In this document: piece after piece, positions 8,637-16,736 of the stretch
How the letters are laid out: each line of letters opens with the position of its first letter
Position numbering within the stretch: the first letter of the stretch is position 1
Source: Rikenellaceae bacterium
GTDB taxonomy: Bacteria > Bacteroidota > Bacteroidia > Bacteroidales > Rikenellaceae
Reading direction: 5' to 3'
Assembly: GCA_015059965.1 (NCBI GenBank)
Contig: SUZM01000016.1
Coordinates: forward strand, 1 to 33,759
Length of the DNA stretch: 33,759 nucleotides
Made by a program: the position numbers and the translations under genes
Notes under the pieces: generated by a model
Seen by the model: the letters and a program-made list of their open reading frames with translations, nothing else
What the model was told of the DNA's origin: nothing
The model's database searches: none

Positions 8637-9339
8637 GCTCATCCATGACCTCGGGGCCCTCTTCTTCCCTCCCCGCTGCCCGGTCTGCCGCGGAGAGCTG
8701 AAGGCCGGCGACCGCACGGTCTGCACCCGCTGCCTGGCCGAGGCGCCCCTGACCCGCTACTGGCTGGCCATCGACAACCCGCTCAGCCGCTCCTTCTGGG
8801 GTCTGCTGCCCGTGGAGCAGGCCTCGGCACTCATCTTCTTCTCGGCCCACAGCGGCTGGCGACAACTCATCCACGACTTCAAGTACCGCCACCAATGGCG
8901 CCTGGCCCTCGAAATGGGGCGTTGGTACGGCACCGAACTCCAAGAGAGCGACCTCTACCACACGATCGACGTCGTGGTCCCCATCCCGCTCCACTGGCGC
9001 AAGCGCCTGTTGCGTGGCTACAACCAGTCGGAGTACCTGGCTCGCGGTATTGCCCAAAAGCTCGGCATCCCCTGCGACCTTGACAGTGTCCGCCGCCACC
9101 GCAACAACCCCAGCCAGGCCCGGCGCTCACGGGAAGAGCGATGGCAGAATGTCGAGGGGATCTTCTCGGTACGCCACCCCGAGCGGCTCGAAGGGAAACA
9201 CATCCTGCTGGTGGACGATGTGCTCACCACCCGCGCCACCCTCATCTCCTGCGGCGAGGCAATTCTGAAGGCTGTCCCCGACTGCCGCCTCAGCGTAGCC
9301 GTTCTGGCCACCTCGAAGCACCACATTCAACATCCGTAG
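8620..9339 (+). CDS. ComF-family phosphoribosyltransferase-like protein
   Basis: A 239-residue ComF/GntX-type protein. An N-terminal zinc ribbon, CPVC then CTRC, follows a short hydrophobic start (LGALFFPPRCPVC). The body has the PRTase-like fold with VVPIPLHWRKRLLRGYNQSE and the PRPP-loop motif ILLVDDVLTTRATL near residue 200. ComF proteins act in DNA uptake in competent bacteria, partly through PriA. The ATG overlaps the priA end by 17 bases, matching that functional link. Whether this organism takes up DNA cannot be judged here. Confidence 0.88.
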   Translation: MSILSELIHDLGALFFPPRCPVCRGELKAGDRTVCTRCLAEAPLTRYWLAIDNPLSRSFWGLLPVEQASALIFFSAHSGWRQLIHDFKYRHQWRLALEMGRWYGTELQESDLYHTIDVVVPIPLHWRKRLLRGYNQSEYLARGIAQKLGIPCDLDSVRRHRNNPSQARRSREERWQNVEGIFSVRHPERLEGKHILLVDDVLTTRATLISCGEAILKAVPDCRLSVAVLATSKHHIQHP

Positions 9340-9361
9340 CAGGCCTCCGATCCCTCCTTTA

Positions 9362-9377
9362 GCCCCGATTTTGGGGC
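9362..9377 (+). terminator. Short GC hairpin after the ComF-like gene
   Basis: GCCCC (9362-9366) and GGGGC (9373-9377) pair around GATTTT, 22 bases after the comF-like stop. No clear T-tract follows, so termination is uncertain. Confidence 0.35.
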
Positions 9378-9392
9378 ACTCTTCGGCCCCTC

Positions 9393-9410
9393 TTATCAAC
9401 TTGTTGATAA
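9393..9410. promoter_or_regulatory. 18-bp perfect palindrome upstream of the dnaB promoter
   Basis: TTATCAACTTGTTGATAA reads identically on both strands. It ends 40 bases before the -33 box of the dnaB promoter. It could be an operator; its half-site TTATCAAC also resembles part of a DnaA box but does not match the full consensus. Confidence 0.45.
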
Positions 9411-9450
9411 CCCCCTTTTGCCCTGTTGAAAAAAAGATTCTTTTCGCGGC

Positions 9451-9481
9451 TTTGAAAATTCGCGCCAAATGCCTAATTTTG
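9451..9481 (+). promoter_or_regulatory. Promoter of dnaB
   Basis: The -33 box TTTG (9451-9454) and -7 box TAATTTTG (9474-9481) are 19 bases apart, a full match to the Bacteroidales housekeeping consensus. Transcription would start near 9488, which supports the ATG at 9512 as the dnaB start and rules out the longer frame. Confidence 0.8.
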
Positions 9482-9511
9482 AGGGCTGAAATTTGCACGA
9501 AAGAATCCGCT

Positions 9512-11077
9512 ATGGCAAAAGAATACCACAACTCCACCCCCGCAACCCGCAACCGCTCGGCCTACGAAGAGCTGATCGACCCCATCGGCACCGTGCCGCC
9601 ACAGGCCGTAGAGCTCGAAGAGGCGGTCCTGGGTGCCCTGATGCTCGAGAAGGACAGCATCATCACCGTACAGGAGTTCCTCTCGGCCCCCTCGTTCTAC
9701 AAACCCGAGCACCAAACCATCTACAAGGCTATCGAGGAGCTCTCCACAGAGCTCAAGCCCATCGACCTCTACACCGTTACCGAGCGGCTGAAGGTACAGA
9801 AGAAGCTCAAGGAGGTGGGTGGCGCCACCTACCTCGCACAGCTGACCCAGAAGGTGGGCTCGGCTGCCAATGTGGAGTTTCACGCCAAGATCATCGCCCA
9901 GAAATATGTGCAGCGTGAGCTGATCCGCTCAGCCACAGAGATTCAGCGCCGCTCCTACGACGAATCGACCGACGTAACGGAGCTCATCGGCTTCGCCGAG
10001 GGCGAGATCTTCAAGGTGGCCGAGGGCCATGTGAAGCGCTCGGTGCAGTCGGCACACGACATCCTGGCCCGTGCCCTTTCGCAAATCGAGGAGGCCTCGA
10101 AAAACTCCTCTTCGATCAACGGAGTCCCCTCGGGCTTCCGCGATATCGACAAGGTAACCCTCGGTTGGCAGCTTTCGGATCTGATCATCATCGCCGCCCG
10201 CCCCGCCATGGGTAAGACCGCCTTTGTCCTCTCGATGGCCCGCAACATTGCCGTGGATCACGAACGCGGAGTAGGATTCTTCTCGCTCGAAATGTCATCG
10301 GTGCAGCTCATGATGCGTCTGATTGTGGCCGAGACGGGCCTCAACGGCATGGATATCAAGAGCGGCCGCCTCACCCCCGAGCAGTGGCGACACCTCGAGT
10401 CCTCGACCAAGCCCTTAGGAGCCGCCCCCCTCTACATCGACGATACCCCCGCCCTCTCGGTCTTTGAGTTCCGCTCCAAGGCCCGCCGTCTGAAGATGCA
10501 CAACCATATCGAGATCATCATCATCGACTACCTGCAGCTCATGACCGGAGGTCAGGCCGGCAACGGCGGCAACCGAGAACAGGAGGTGGCCTTCATCTCG
10601 CGTACCCTCAAAGCAATCGCCAAGGAGCTCGATGTGCCGATCATCGCCCTCTCGCAGCTGAACCGCTCCACGGAGTTGCGCGGCGGATCGAAGCGCCCGC
10701 AGCTTTCGGACCTGCGCGAGTCGGGAGCCATCGAGCAAGATGCCGACATCGTGGCCTTCATCCACCGTCCCGAGTACTACGGCATCAATACCACCGAGGA
10801 CGGACAACCCACGGCCGGCATGGCCGAGTTCATCCTCGCCAAGCATCGTAACGGTGCCGTGACGGATGTAAACCTCCGCTTCCTGAAGGATCAGACCCGC
10901 TTTGCCGATCTCGACGATGCGGGAGTGCCCATGGGGCAGCCGATGGCAGCAACGCAACAATACGAAGACTTCTCCTCCGAGTCGAACGCCTCGCTGGGGG
11001 CCATGCCCAACGATGAGTTCGCCGTGGGCCCGGTCAATATGACCCCGCCCCTGAAGGATGAAGAGGTACCGTTCTAA
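9512..11077 (+). CDS. dnaB: Replicative DNA helicase DnaB
   Basis: A 521-residue hexameric fork helicase. The N-terminal DnaB domain begins at PPQAVELEEAVLGALML. The RecA-like C-terminal domain has Walker A RPAMGKTAF (Lys235), Walker B IIIDYLQLM (Asp339), an SQLNRS motif, and the conserved LSDLRESGAIEQDAD block. The frame extends 47 codons upstream, but those codons cover the promoter, so ATG 9512 is taken. No intein is present. The gene is monocistronic or followed by comM after 156 bases. Its stop codon is followed at once by 7-bp repeats. Confidence 0.96.
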   Translation: MAKEYHNSTPATRNRSAYEELIDPIGTVPPQAVELEEAVLGALMLEKDSIITVQEFLSAPSFYKPEHQTIYKAIEELSTELKPIDLYTVTERLKVQKKLKEVGGATYLAQLTQKVGSAANVEFHAKIIAQKYVQRELIRSATEIQRRSYDESTDVTELIGFAEGEIFKVAEGHVKRSVQSAHDILARALSQIEEASKNSSSINGVPSGFRDIDKVTLGWQLSDLIIIAARPAMGKTAFVLSMARNIAVDHERGVGFFSLEMSSVQLMMRLIVAETGLNGMDIKSGRLTPEQWRHLESSTKPLGAAPLYIDDTPALSVFEFRSKARRLKMHNHIEIIIIDYLQLMTGGQAGNGGNREQEVAFISRTLKAIAKELDVPIIALSQLNRSTELRGGSKRPQLSDLRESGAIEQDADIVAFIHRPEYYGINTTEDGQPTAGMAEFILAKHRNGAVTDVNLRFLKDQTRFADLDDAGVPMGQPMAATQQYEDFSSESNASLGAMPNDEFAVGPVNMTPPLKDEEVPF

Positions 11078-11101
11078 TTCAAAATTCAAAATTCAAAATT
11101 C
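11076..11101 (+). repeat. AATTCAA heptamer repeat after dnaB
   Basis: Three complete AATTCAA units plus AATTC start at the dnaB stop codon itself: the TAA shares its As with the first unit. The unit is the same as in the array after comM at 12779. Confidence 0.85.
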
Positions 11102-11233
11102 GTTACGACAATATTTTGATATTTCCCCGCTAAGAACTGAATCTTTGAAATGTTTTGAAGATTTCAGAATTCGGATTTTGAATCGATTGAATCGGATCGG
11201 GCCCCAAAGAACCTATTTAGCAGATTACGACCC

Positions 11234-12772
11234 ATGTTTGTCAAAACCTATGCCGGAGCACTTGTCGGAATCGACGCCGTGGAGGTCACCGTGGAGGTGA
11301 ACCTCTCCATAGGCACCGACCTCTATTTGGTGGGCCTTCCGGATAATGCCGTTCGCGAGAGTCTGGAGCGCATTCGCTCGGCCTTCGAGAATTGCGAGCG
11401 TCGCATCTCGGGTAAAAAGATCGTCGTGAACCTCGCCCCGGCCGACCTCAGAAAGGAGGGCTCGGCCTTCGATCTGCCGATTGCCATCGGCATGCTCGGG
11501 GCCATGGAGCAGATCATTGTCGAGAAGCTTGGCGAGACCCTCTTTCTGGGTGAGCTCTCGCTCAACGGCTCGCTGCGCGGCGTGAAGGGCGTGCTCCCCA
11601 TTGCCGTGATGGCTCGCGAAAAGGGGCTGCGGAGAATCGTAGTCCCCGAGGAGAATGCGGCTGAAGCGGCCGTGGTGAGCGGATTGGAGGTTTTGGGTGT
11701 CAAGCACCTCCGGGAGGTGATCGAGTGGCTCAACGGCGAACGCGAGCTCTTCCCCACGCTACCCATTCCGAGTGAGGAGTTCACGGGCGAGGCTAACCGC
11801 TATGCCGAGGACTTTTCGGATGTAAAGGGGCAGGCCCATGTCAAGCGAGCCTTGGAGATTGCCGCCGCAGGCGGACACAACGTGATCATGATCGGAGCCC
11901 CGGGATCGGGCAAGACGATGCTCGCCCGCCGCATACCGACCATTCTGCCTCCCCTCTCGCTTGACGAGGCCCTGGAGACGACGAAGATCCACTCCGTGGC
12001 CGGCAAGCTGGGCTCACAGCGCGGACTGCTCTCGGGGCGCCCCTTCCGCACTCCGCACCATACCACCTCACCCGTGGCCCTGATCGGCGGCGGACAGTCG
12101 CCCCAGCCCGGCGAGGTGTCGTTGGCCCACAACGGTGTGCTCTTCCTCGACGAGCTGCCCGAGTTCGGCCGCTCGGTACTGGAGGTGATGCGTCAGCCGC
12201 TCGAGGACAAGCGCATCACCGTCTCAAGAGCCCGATACAGCGTGGAGTACCCCGCAAACTTCACCCTCGTGGCCTCGATGAACCCCTGCCCCTGCGGCTT
12301 CTACAACCACCCCTCGAAGGAGTGTACCTGCGCCCCGGGGATGGTACACCGCTACATGAACCGCATCTCGGGACCGCTGATGGATCGCATAGACCTGCAC
12401 ATCGAAGTTACACCCGTTTCGATTCAGGAGATGGCCTCGGCCGAACCCGGCGAGACGAGTGCCACGATCCGCGAACGCGTGATCCGCGCCCGCAAGGTGC
12501 AGCAGGAGCGTTTCCGCCAGATCGAGGGGGTCCACACCAACGCCATGATGAATGCGAAGATGTTGCGCGAATATTGCCACCTGGAGGCTGCCCCGGCCCA
12601 ACTTTTAGAGCGAGCCATGGAGCGACTGAACCTCTCGGCCCGCGCCTACGACCGCATTCTGAAGGTGGCCCGCACGATTGCCGACCTGGCCGGCGAGGAG
12701 CAGATCCTGGCGGCCCATATTGCTGAGGCAATCAACTACCGCTCGCTGGATCGCGAGACGTGGGGACGATAG
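11234..12772 (+). CDS. comM: YifB/ComM family Mg-chelatase-like AAA+ ATPase
   Basis: The 512-residue family that includes ComM, a hexameric helicase promoting branch migration in natural transformation. The N-terminal lon-protease-like domain is residues 1-170 (AGALVGIDAVEVTVEVNL). Walker A is IGAPGSGKTM with Lys227 and Walker B is GVLFLDELPEF. The cysteine-rich NPCPCGFY and CTCAPG segment is followed by the arginine-finger region MNRISGPLMDRIDLH and a C-terminal lid (LSARAYDRILKVARTIADL). With the ComF-like protein 2 kb upstream it forms a small DNA-processing group, but yifB genes are also common in non-competent bacteria. Confidence 0.92.
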   Translation: MFVKTYAGALVGIDAVEVTVEVNLSIGTDLYLVGLPDNAVRESLERIRSAFENCERRISGKKIVVNLAPADLRKEGSAFDLPIAIGMLGAMEQIIVEKLGETLFLGELSLNGSLRGVKGVLPIAVMAREKGLRRIVVPEENAAEAAVVSGLEVLGVKHLREVIEWLNGERELFPTLPIPSEEFTGEANRYAEDFSDVKGQAHVKRALEIAAAGGHNVIMIGAPGSGKTMLARRIPTILPPLSLDEALETTKIHSVAGKLGSQRGLLSGRPFRTPHHTTSPVALIGGGQSPQPGEVSLAHNGVLFLDELPEFGRSVLEVMRQPLEDKRITVSRARYSVEYPANFTLVASMNPCPCGFYNHPSKECTCAPGMVHRYMNRISGPLMDRIDLHIEVTPVSIQEMASAEPGETSATIRERVIRARKVQQERFRQIEGVHTNAMMNAKMLREYCHLEAAPAQLLERAMERLNLSARAYDRILKVARTIADLAGEEQILAAHIAEAINYRSLDRETWGR

Positions 12773-12778
12773 AACGCC

Positions 12779-12909
12779 AATTCAAAATTCAAAATTTTGG
12801 TTATTGGAGAAGACGAACATAAGAACAAGATAAGGATCTCCTCGATTTTTTGAAGATTGAAAATGAGTTTTGAAGAGGCAATTTTGAATTTTGATTTTTG
12901 AATTTTGAA
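12779..12909. repeat. Inverted heptamer arrays between comM and murG
   Basis: Two AATTCAA units at 12779-12792 continue into AATTTT. Four reverse-complement units follow at 12882-12909 (TTTTGAA, TTTTGAT, TTTTGAA, TTTTGAA) and end at the murG start. The two arrays can pair into a long A/T stem enclosing about 85 bases. The enclosed bases contain no gene. Confidence 0.8.
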
Positions 12910-12912
12910 TAG

Positions 12913-14019
12913 ATGAAAAAGGTTATCCTCTCCGGTGGAGGTACCGGAGGACATATCTACCCGGCGGTGGCCGTGGCTGAAGCCCTGCTCCGAGATGCGG
13001 AGTTGCACGGCGAGAAGCTCGAAATCCTCTTTGTGGGAGCCGAAGGGAAGATGGAGATGGAGAAGATCCCGGCCTTAGGCTACCGCATCGAAGGGGTTCC
13101 CATTGCGGGGCTGCAGCGCCGCATGGATTGGCACAACATGCTGGTCCCCTACAAGGTGGTGAAGAGCATCCGTCGCGCCAAACAGATCATCCGCGAATTC
13201 GGTGCCGATGTGGTGGCGGGCTTCGGTGGCTACGCCTCGGCCCCTGTCCTGTGGGCTGCACAGCACATGGGCATCCCGACGCTCATCCAGGAGCAGAACT
13301 CCTACGCCGGCCTGACGAATAAGATTCTGGCCAAGCGGGCCGAGCGAATCTGCGTGGCCTATGAGGGGATGGAGCGCTTCTTCCCCAAGGAGAAGATTAC
13401 CCTGACGGGCAACCCCCTGCGCGGAAAATTTGCCAAGGGAACAACCGACCACCGAGAGGCTCTCGAACACTTCGGATTCGACGACAAGAAGCCCGTGATC
13501 CTGGAGCTGGGAGGCTCTTTGGGCACGCGCACGCTGAACAACATGCTCAAGCGATGGAGTGCCGGGCTGCAGGGCGAGAGCCCCGTGCAGGTGATCTGGC
13601 AGACGGGAAAATATTACGAAAAGGAGATGCGCGACCATCTGGCAAAGCATCCGAACCGGGATATCTGGCAGGGGGCCTTCATCGAGCGCATGGACTACGC
13701 CTACGAGGCGGCCGACCTGGTGATCTCGCGCAGCGGAGCCTGCACCGTATCGGAGCTCTGTCTGGTGGGTAAGCCGACCCTCTTCGTTCCGTCTCCCAAC
13801 GTAGCAGAGGACCACCAGACCAAGAATGCCATGGCGCTGGTGGAGAAGGGGGCTGCCTGCATGGTCAAAGATGCGGAGGCCGTGGAGCAGGCCATGGAGG
13901 TGGCGCTGCAACTGGTCGGCGACCGTGAACGCCTGAACCAACTCTCTGCAAACATCGAACGGCTGGCCATCCCCGACTCGGCCGAGCGGATTGTCGAAGA
14001 GCTGAAAAAAATTTGGTAA
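12913..14019 (+). CDS. murG: UDP-N-acetylglucosamine transferase MurG
   Basis: Adds GlcNAc from UDP-GlcNAc to lipid I to form lipid II on the inner face of the cytoplasmic membrane. The 368 residues match the family length. The N-terminal glycine loop GGGTGGHIYPAV, the second glycine-rich loop GGYASAPVL with the QEQNSYAG motif, and the C-terminal nucleotide site (RSGACTVSEL, PSPNVAEDHQTKNA) are all present. It leads a forward run of wall and division genes; murC starts 13 bases after it. Upstream genes usual in the cluster (ftsW, murD, mraY) are absent. Confidence 0.96.
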   Translation: MKKVILSGGGTGGHIYPAVAVAEALLRDAELHGEKLEILFVGAEGKMEMEKIPALGYRIEGVPIAGLQRRMDWHNMLVPYKVVKSIRRAKQIIREFGADVVAGFGGYASAPVLWAAQHMGIPTLIQEQNSYAGLTNKILAKRAERICVAYEGMERFFPKEKITLTGNPLRGKFAKGTTDHREALEHFGFDDKKPVILELGGSLGTRTLNNMLKRWSAGLQGESPVQVIWQTGKYYEKEMRDHLAKHPNRDIWQGAFIERMDYAYEAADLVISRSGACTVSELCLVGKPTLFVPSPNVAEDHQTKNAMALVEKGAACMVKDAEAVEQAMEVALQLVGDRERLNQLSANIERLAIPDSAERIVEELKKIW

Positions 14020-14032
14020 CCGAGCAAATAGC

Positions 14033-15421
14033 ATGGAGATACAATATCAAAACATCTACTTTTTAGGAATCGGAGGAATCGGCATGAGTGCCCTGGCCCG
14101 ATTTTTTCTGCACGAAGGGCGCAATGTCGCGGGCTATGACCGTACACGCACACCCCTCTGCGAGGAGCTCGAACAGGAGGGGGCGGCGATCCACTACGAG
14201 GAAGGGGTGGAACTGATTCCCGAGCCCTTCCGCAACCCGCAGACAACCTTGGTGGTCTATACCCCGGCCGTGCCGACCGATCACGCCGAATATCGGTGGT
14301 TCACCGAGAAGGGCTTTCGCATCGAGAAGCGTTCGCAGATGCTGGGGCACCTCTCCGAAGGGAAATTTGTGATGGCTGTAGCCGGCACACATGGCAAGAC
14401 CACCACCTCAACCCTGGTGGCGTGGCTCAACCATCGCGCCGCAGGCGAAGGATCGGCCTTCCTGGGGGGGATCTCGAAAAACTTTTCGAGCAATCTGGTT
14501 CTGGGTCGGGGCGATCGTCTGGCTGTGGAGGCCGATGAGTTCGACCGCTCGTTCCTGCGCCTGAACCCCGATGTGGCCGTCGTCACCTCGGCCGACCCCG
14601 ACCACCTGGACATCTACGGCACCCACGAAAAGATGAAGGAGGCCTTCACGGAGTTCATCGACCGGATCAAGCCGGGAGGAAGCCTGATTATCAAGAGCGG
14701 AGTGGAGCTCGAGGTTCGCAACCGCGAGATCACCTGCTACCGCTACTCGTTCGACACCCCCTGCGATTTCTATGCCCGCAACCTGCACCTGACGCAAGGG
14801 GGATACTACCTCTTCGATCTGGTGATGCCCGATGCGGTCTATGAGGGGTGCTCGCTCGGCATTCCGGGCTGGGTGAATATCGAAAATGCCGTGGCGGCCG
14901 TGGCGGCACTGTGGTGCGCAGCCCGCGCCCGGAAGGGTTGGCTCGACCGCGATCTGGTGATGCGCGCCCTCAGCTCCTTCTCGGGGGTGAAGCGCCGCTT
15001 CGAGTTCTACCTCAACACTCCCCGTCAGGTCTATATGGACGACTATGCGCACCATCCGCGCGAACTCGCGGCAGCCATCTCCTCCGTAAAGAAGATGTTC
15101 CCCGACCGCAGGCTGCTGGCCATCTTCCAGCCCCACCTCTATACCCGCACACGCGATCTGTATGAGGAGTTTGCCGAGGCCCTCTCGCTGGCCGATGAGG
15201 TGGTACTGCTGCCGATCTACCCGGCCCGCGAGGAGCCCATCCCGGGCATCACAAGCGAGCTGATTGCCGAGCGCGTGAAGGTCCCCTGCCAAATTTTCAC
15301 GCGTGAAGAGCTGGTGAGCCGCGTAGGGAGGATGCCGACGGATGTGGTGGTAAGCTTCGGCGCAGGCAACATCGACGCCTGCTGCCAAAATCTGGCAGCC
15401 ATGTTGAGCCGCAAAGGTTGA
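14033..15421 (+). CDS. murC: UDP-N-acetylmuramate-L-alanine ligase MurC
   Basis: ATP-dependent addition of L-alanine to UDP-MurNAc, the first stem-peptide residue. The 462-residue Mur ligase has an N-terminal Rossmann motif FLGIGGIGMSALA, the ATP P-loop AGTHGKTTTSTLV near residue 120, the central domain with EADEFDRSFL, and a C-terminal MDDYAHHPRE block characteristic of MurC. The gene is packed between murG (13 bases) and ftsQ (37 bases), so they form one transcription unit. Confidence 0.96.
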   Translation: MEIQYQNIYFLGIGGIGMSALARFFLHEGRNVAGYDRTRTPLCEELEQEGAAIHYEEGVELIPEPFRNPQTTLVVYTPAVPTDHAEYRWFTEKGFRIEKRSQMLGHLSEGKFVMAVAGTHGKTTTSTLVAWLNHRAAGEGSAFLGGISKNFSSNLVLGRGDRLAVEADEFDRSFLRLNPDVAVVTSADPDHLDIYGTHEKMKEAFTEFIDRIKPGGSLIIKSGVELEVRNREITCYRYSFDTPCDFYARNLHLTQGGYYLFDLVMPDAVYEGCSLGIPGWVNIENAVAAVAALWCAARARKGWLDRDLVMRALSSFSGVKRRFEFYLNTPRQVYMDDYAHHPRELAAAISSVKKMFPDRRLLAIFQPHLYTRTRDLYEEFAEALSLADEVVLLPIYPAREEPIPGITSELIAERVKVPCQIFTREELVSRVGRMPTDVVVSFGAGNIDACCQNLAAMLSRKG

Positions 15422-15458
15422 TAGAAAATCGGACTCCGAAGAGGCTTTAGATGGAAGA

Positions 15459-16559
15459 ATGAAAGATCGGGTATTACATTATCTGCTGCATGGGCTTCTA
15501 TGGCTCTTGGTGGGCACTTCGCTGTTCATCGCCGCGGAGCGTGCCCGAAGCCATCGCTCGAGCCGAAATTTCAACCGCTTGAAGATCGAGATTCTGGACA
15601 GCACCTCGCACGGACAGCTCATCACGCGTGAGATGGTCGAGGGGTGGCTCGCCGAATCGAAACCCGCGCTGTGGGGCCGGGACTCCAAGGAGCCCGATCT
15701 CGACCGGGTGGAGGCGCTGATCGCCCGCAACGGATTTGTGGGCGAGGTAAACGCATCGCTGGGCTACGACGGAGAGCTGGTGATCCGCATCCGCCAGCGC
15801 GAACCCCTCTTCCGACTCCTGGCCGACGGCTACAACCACTACGTCACCGAGGAGGGCTATCTCTTCCGGGCCCCGCATCGTTCGTCGATCTGCGTGCCGG
15901 TCGTCACGGGCAGCTATCGCCCCCCCTTCGAGAGCAGCTTTGAGGGTGAGCTCTCGGCACACCGGGCCGCCTCGGCCGAAGACCACAGCGCCAATATCGA
16001 GGCCTTGGAGAGGGAGAAGTACCCGCTCTTCGCCCGCGAGAGGGAGAATATCGAATACCACCGAACCACGCGCCGCATGTTCATCCGCCAGGGGCTCCTG
16101 GAGTCGGATGAGCACTTCGAGGAGCGGGTCGAGAAGCTGCGAGCCGAGAAGCGACAGCGCCGTCGCCACTACCGCTATGTGCAGCAGCAGATCAATCGGG
16201 GCATCGACCAAATCAGTCTGAAACAACAGGCAGAGAGGGATCGACAAAAAAAGTTGGAAAAAAACTACGAAGATTTTGAGAATCTCATTACCTTTGTGAA
16301 AAAGATTGAAGAGGAGAGCTTTTGGCGCTCCGAAATCGTGCAGATTATCACCTCCCAAGCCCACAGCGGGGCCTTGGAGGTGGAACTTGTACCCCGTAGC
16401 GGAGCCTTTACCATCCGCCTGGGGCGCTTAGAGGAGCCCATGGAGAAACTGGAGCGTGCCGAAGAGTTTTGCCACCATGGTCTGGGGCGCCTGGGCTGGG
16501 ATCGTTTCCGCACGATCAACGTCGCCCACCGGGGGCAGGTAATTTGCACCGAACGCTAA
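15459..16559 (+). CDS. ftsQ: Cell division protein FtsQ with a large charged insertion
   Basis: The 366-residue bitopic divisome protein has a short cytoplasmic N terminus, one transmembrane helix (about 10-27), a POTRA-like domain (about 36-110, RLKIEILDSTSHGQL) and the beta domain. The last part, from about residue 274 (LITFVKKIEEESFWRSEIVQI-type), through LEVELVPRSG, to GQVICTER, matches Bacteroidales FtsQ well. Members of this group usually have about 240-260 residues. The excess is a stretch of about 115 residues (158-272) rich in Arg, Glu and Lys and probably helical, set between VVTGSYRPPF and the beta domain. The call is sound; the insertion is unusual. Confidence 0.85.
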   Translation: MKDRVLHYLLHGLLWLLVGTSLFIAAERARSHRSSRNFNRLKIEILDSTSHGQLITREMVEGWLAESKPALWGRDSKEPDLDRVEALIARNGFVGEVNASLGYDGELVIRIRQREPLFRLLADGYNHYVTEEGYLFRAPHRSSICVPVVTGSYRPPFESSFEGELSAHRAASAEDHSANIEALEREKYPLFARERENIEYHRTTRRMFIRQGLLESDEHFEERVEKLRAEKRQRRRHYRYVQQQINRGIDQISLKQQAERDRQKKLEKNYEDFENLITFVKKIEEESFWRSEIVQIITSQAHSGALEVELVPRSGAFTIRLGRLEEPMEKLERAEEFCHHGLGRLGWDRFRTINVAHRGQVICTER

Positions 16560-16590
16560 ACCTGAGGGGCAAGAGTCTCCCCGGCAGAGC

Positions 16591-16622
16591 AAGGTGGGCA
16601 AGGACAAAGGTGGGCAAGGACA
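16591..16622. repeat. 16-bp direct tandem repeat between ftsQ and ftsA
   Basis: Two exact copies of AAGGTGGGCAAGGACA lie at 16591-16606 and 16607-16622. The 177-base gap between ftsQ and ftsA holds nothing else recognised. Confidence 0.85.
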
Positions 16623-16736
16623 AGTGATACCTGACCAAGCTGAGGCGAGTGATTTCGCCAATTTGCCCCGGCGAAAAGCCCTTCCACGGAAGGGAAGGGG
16701 GAACCACACAAGACGAAAAAGATAAGAGACAAAGAT

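Noticed and set aside
9371..9511. 47-codon N-terminal extension of dnaB
   Set aside because: It contains the consensus promoter and the palindrome; the family N terminus begins after ATG 9512.
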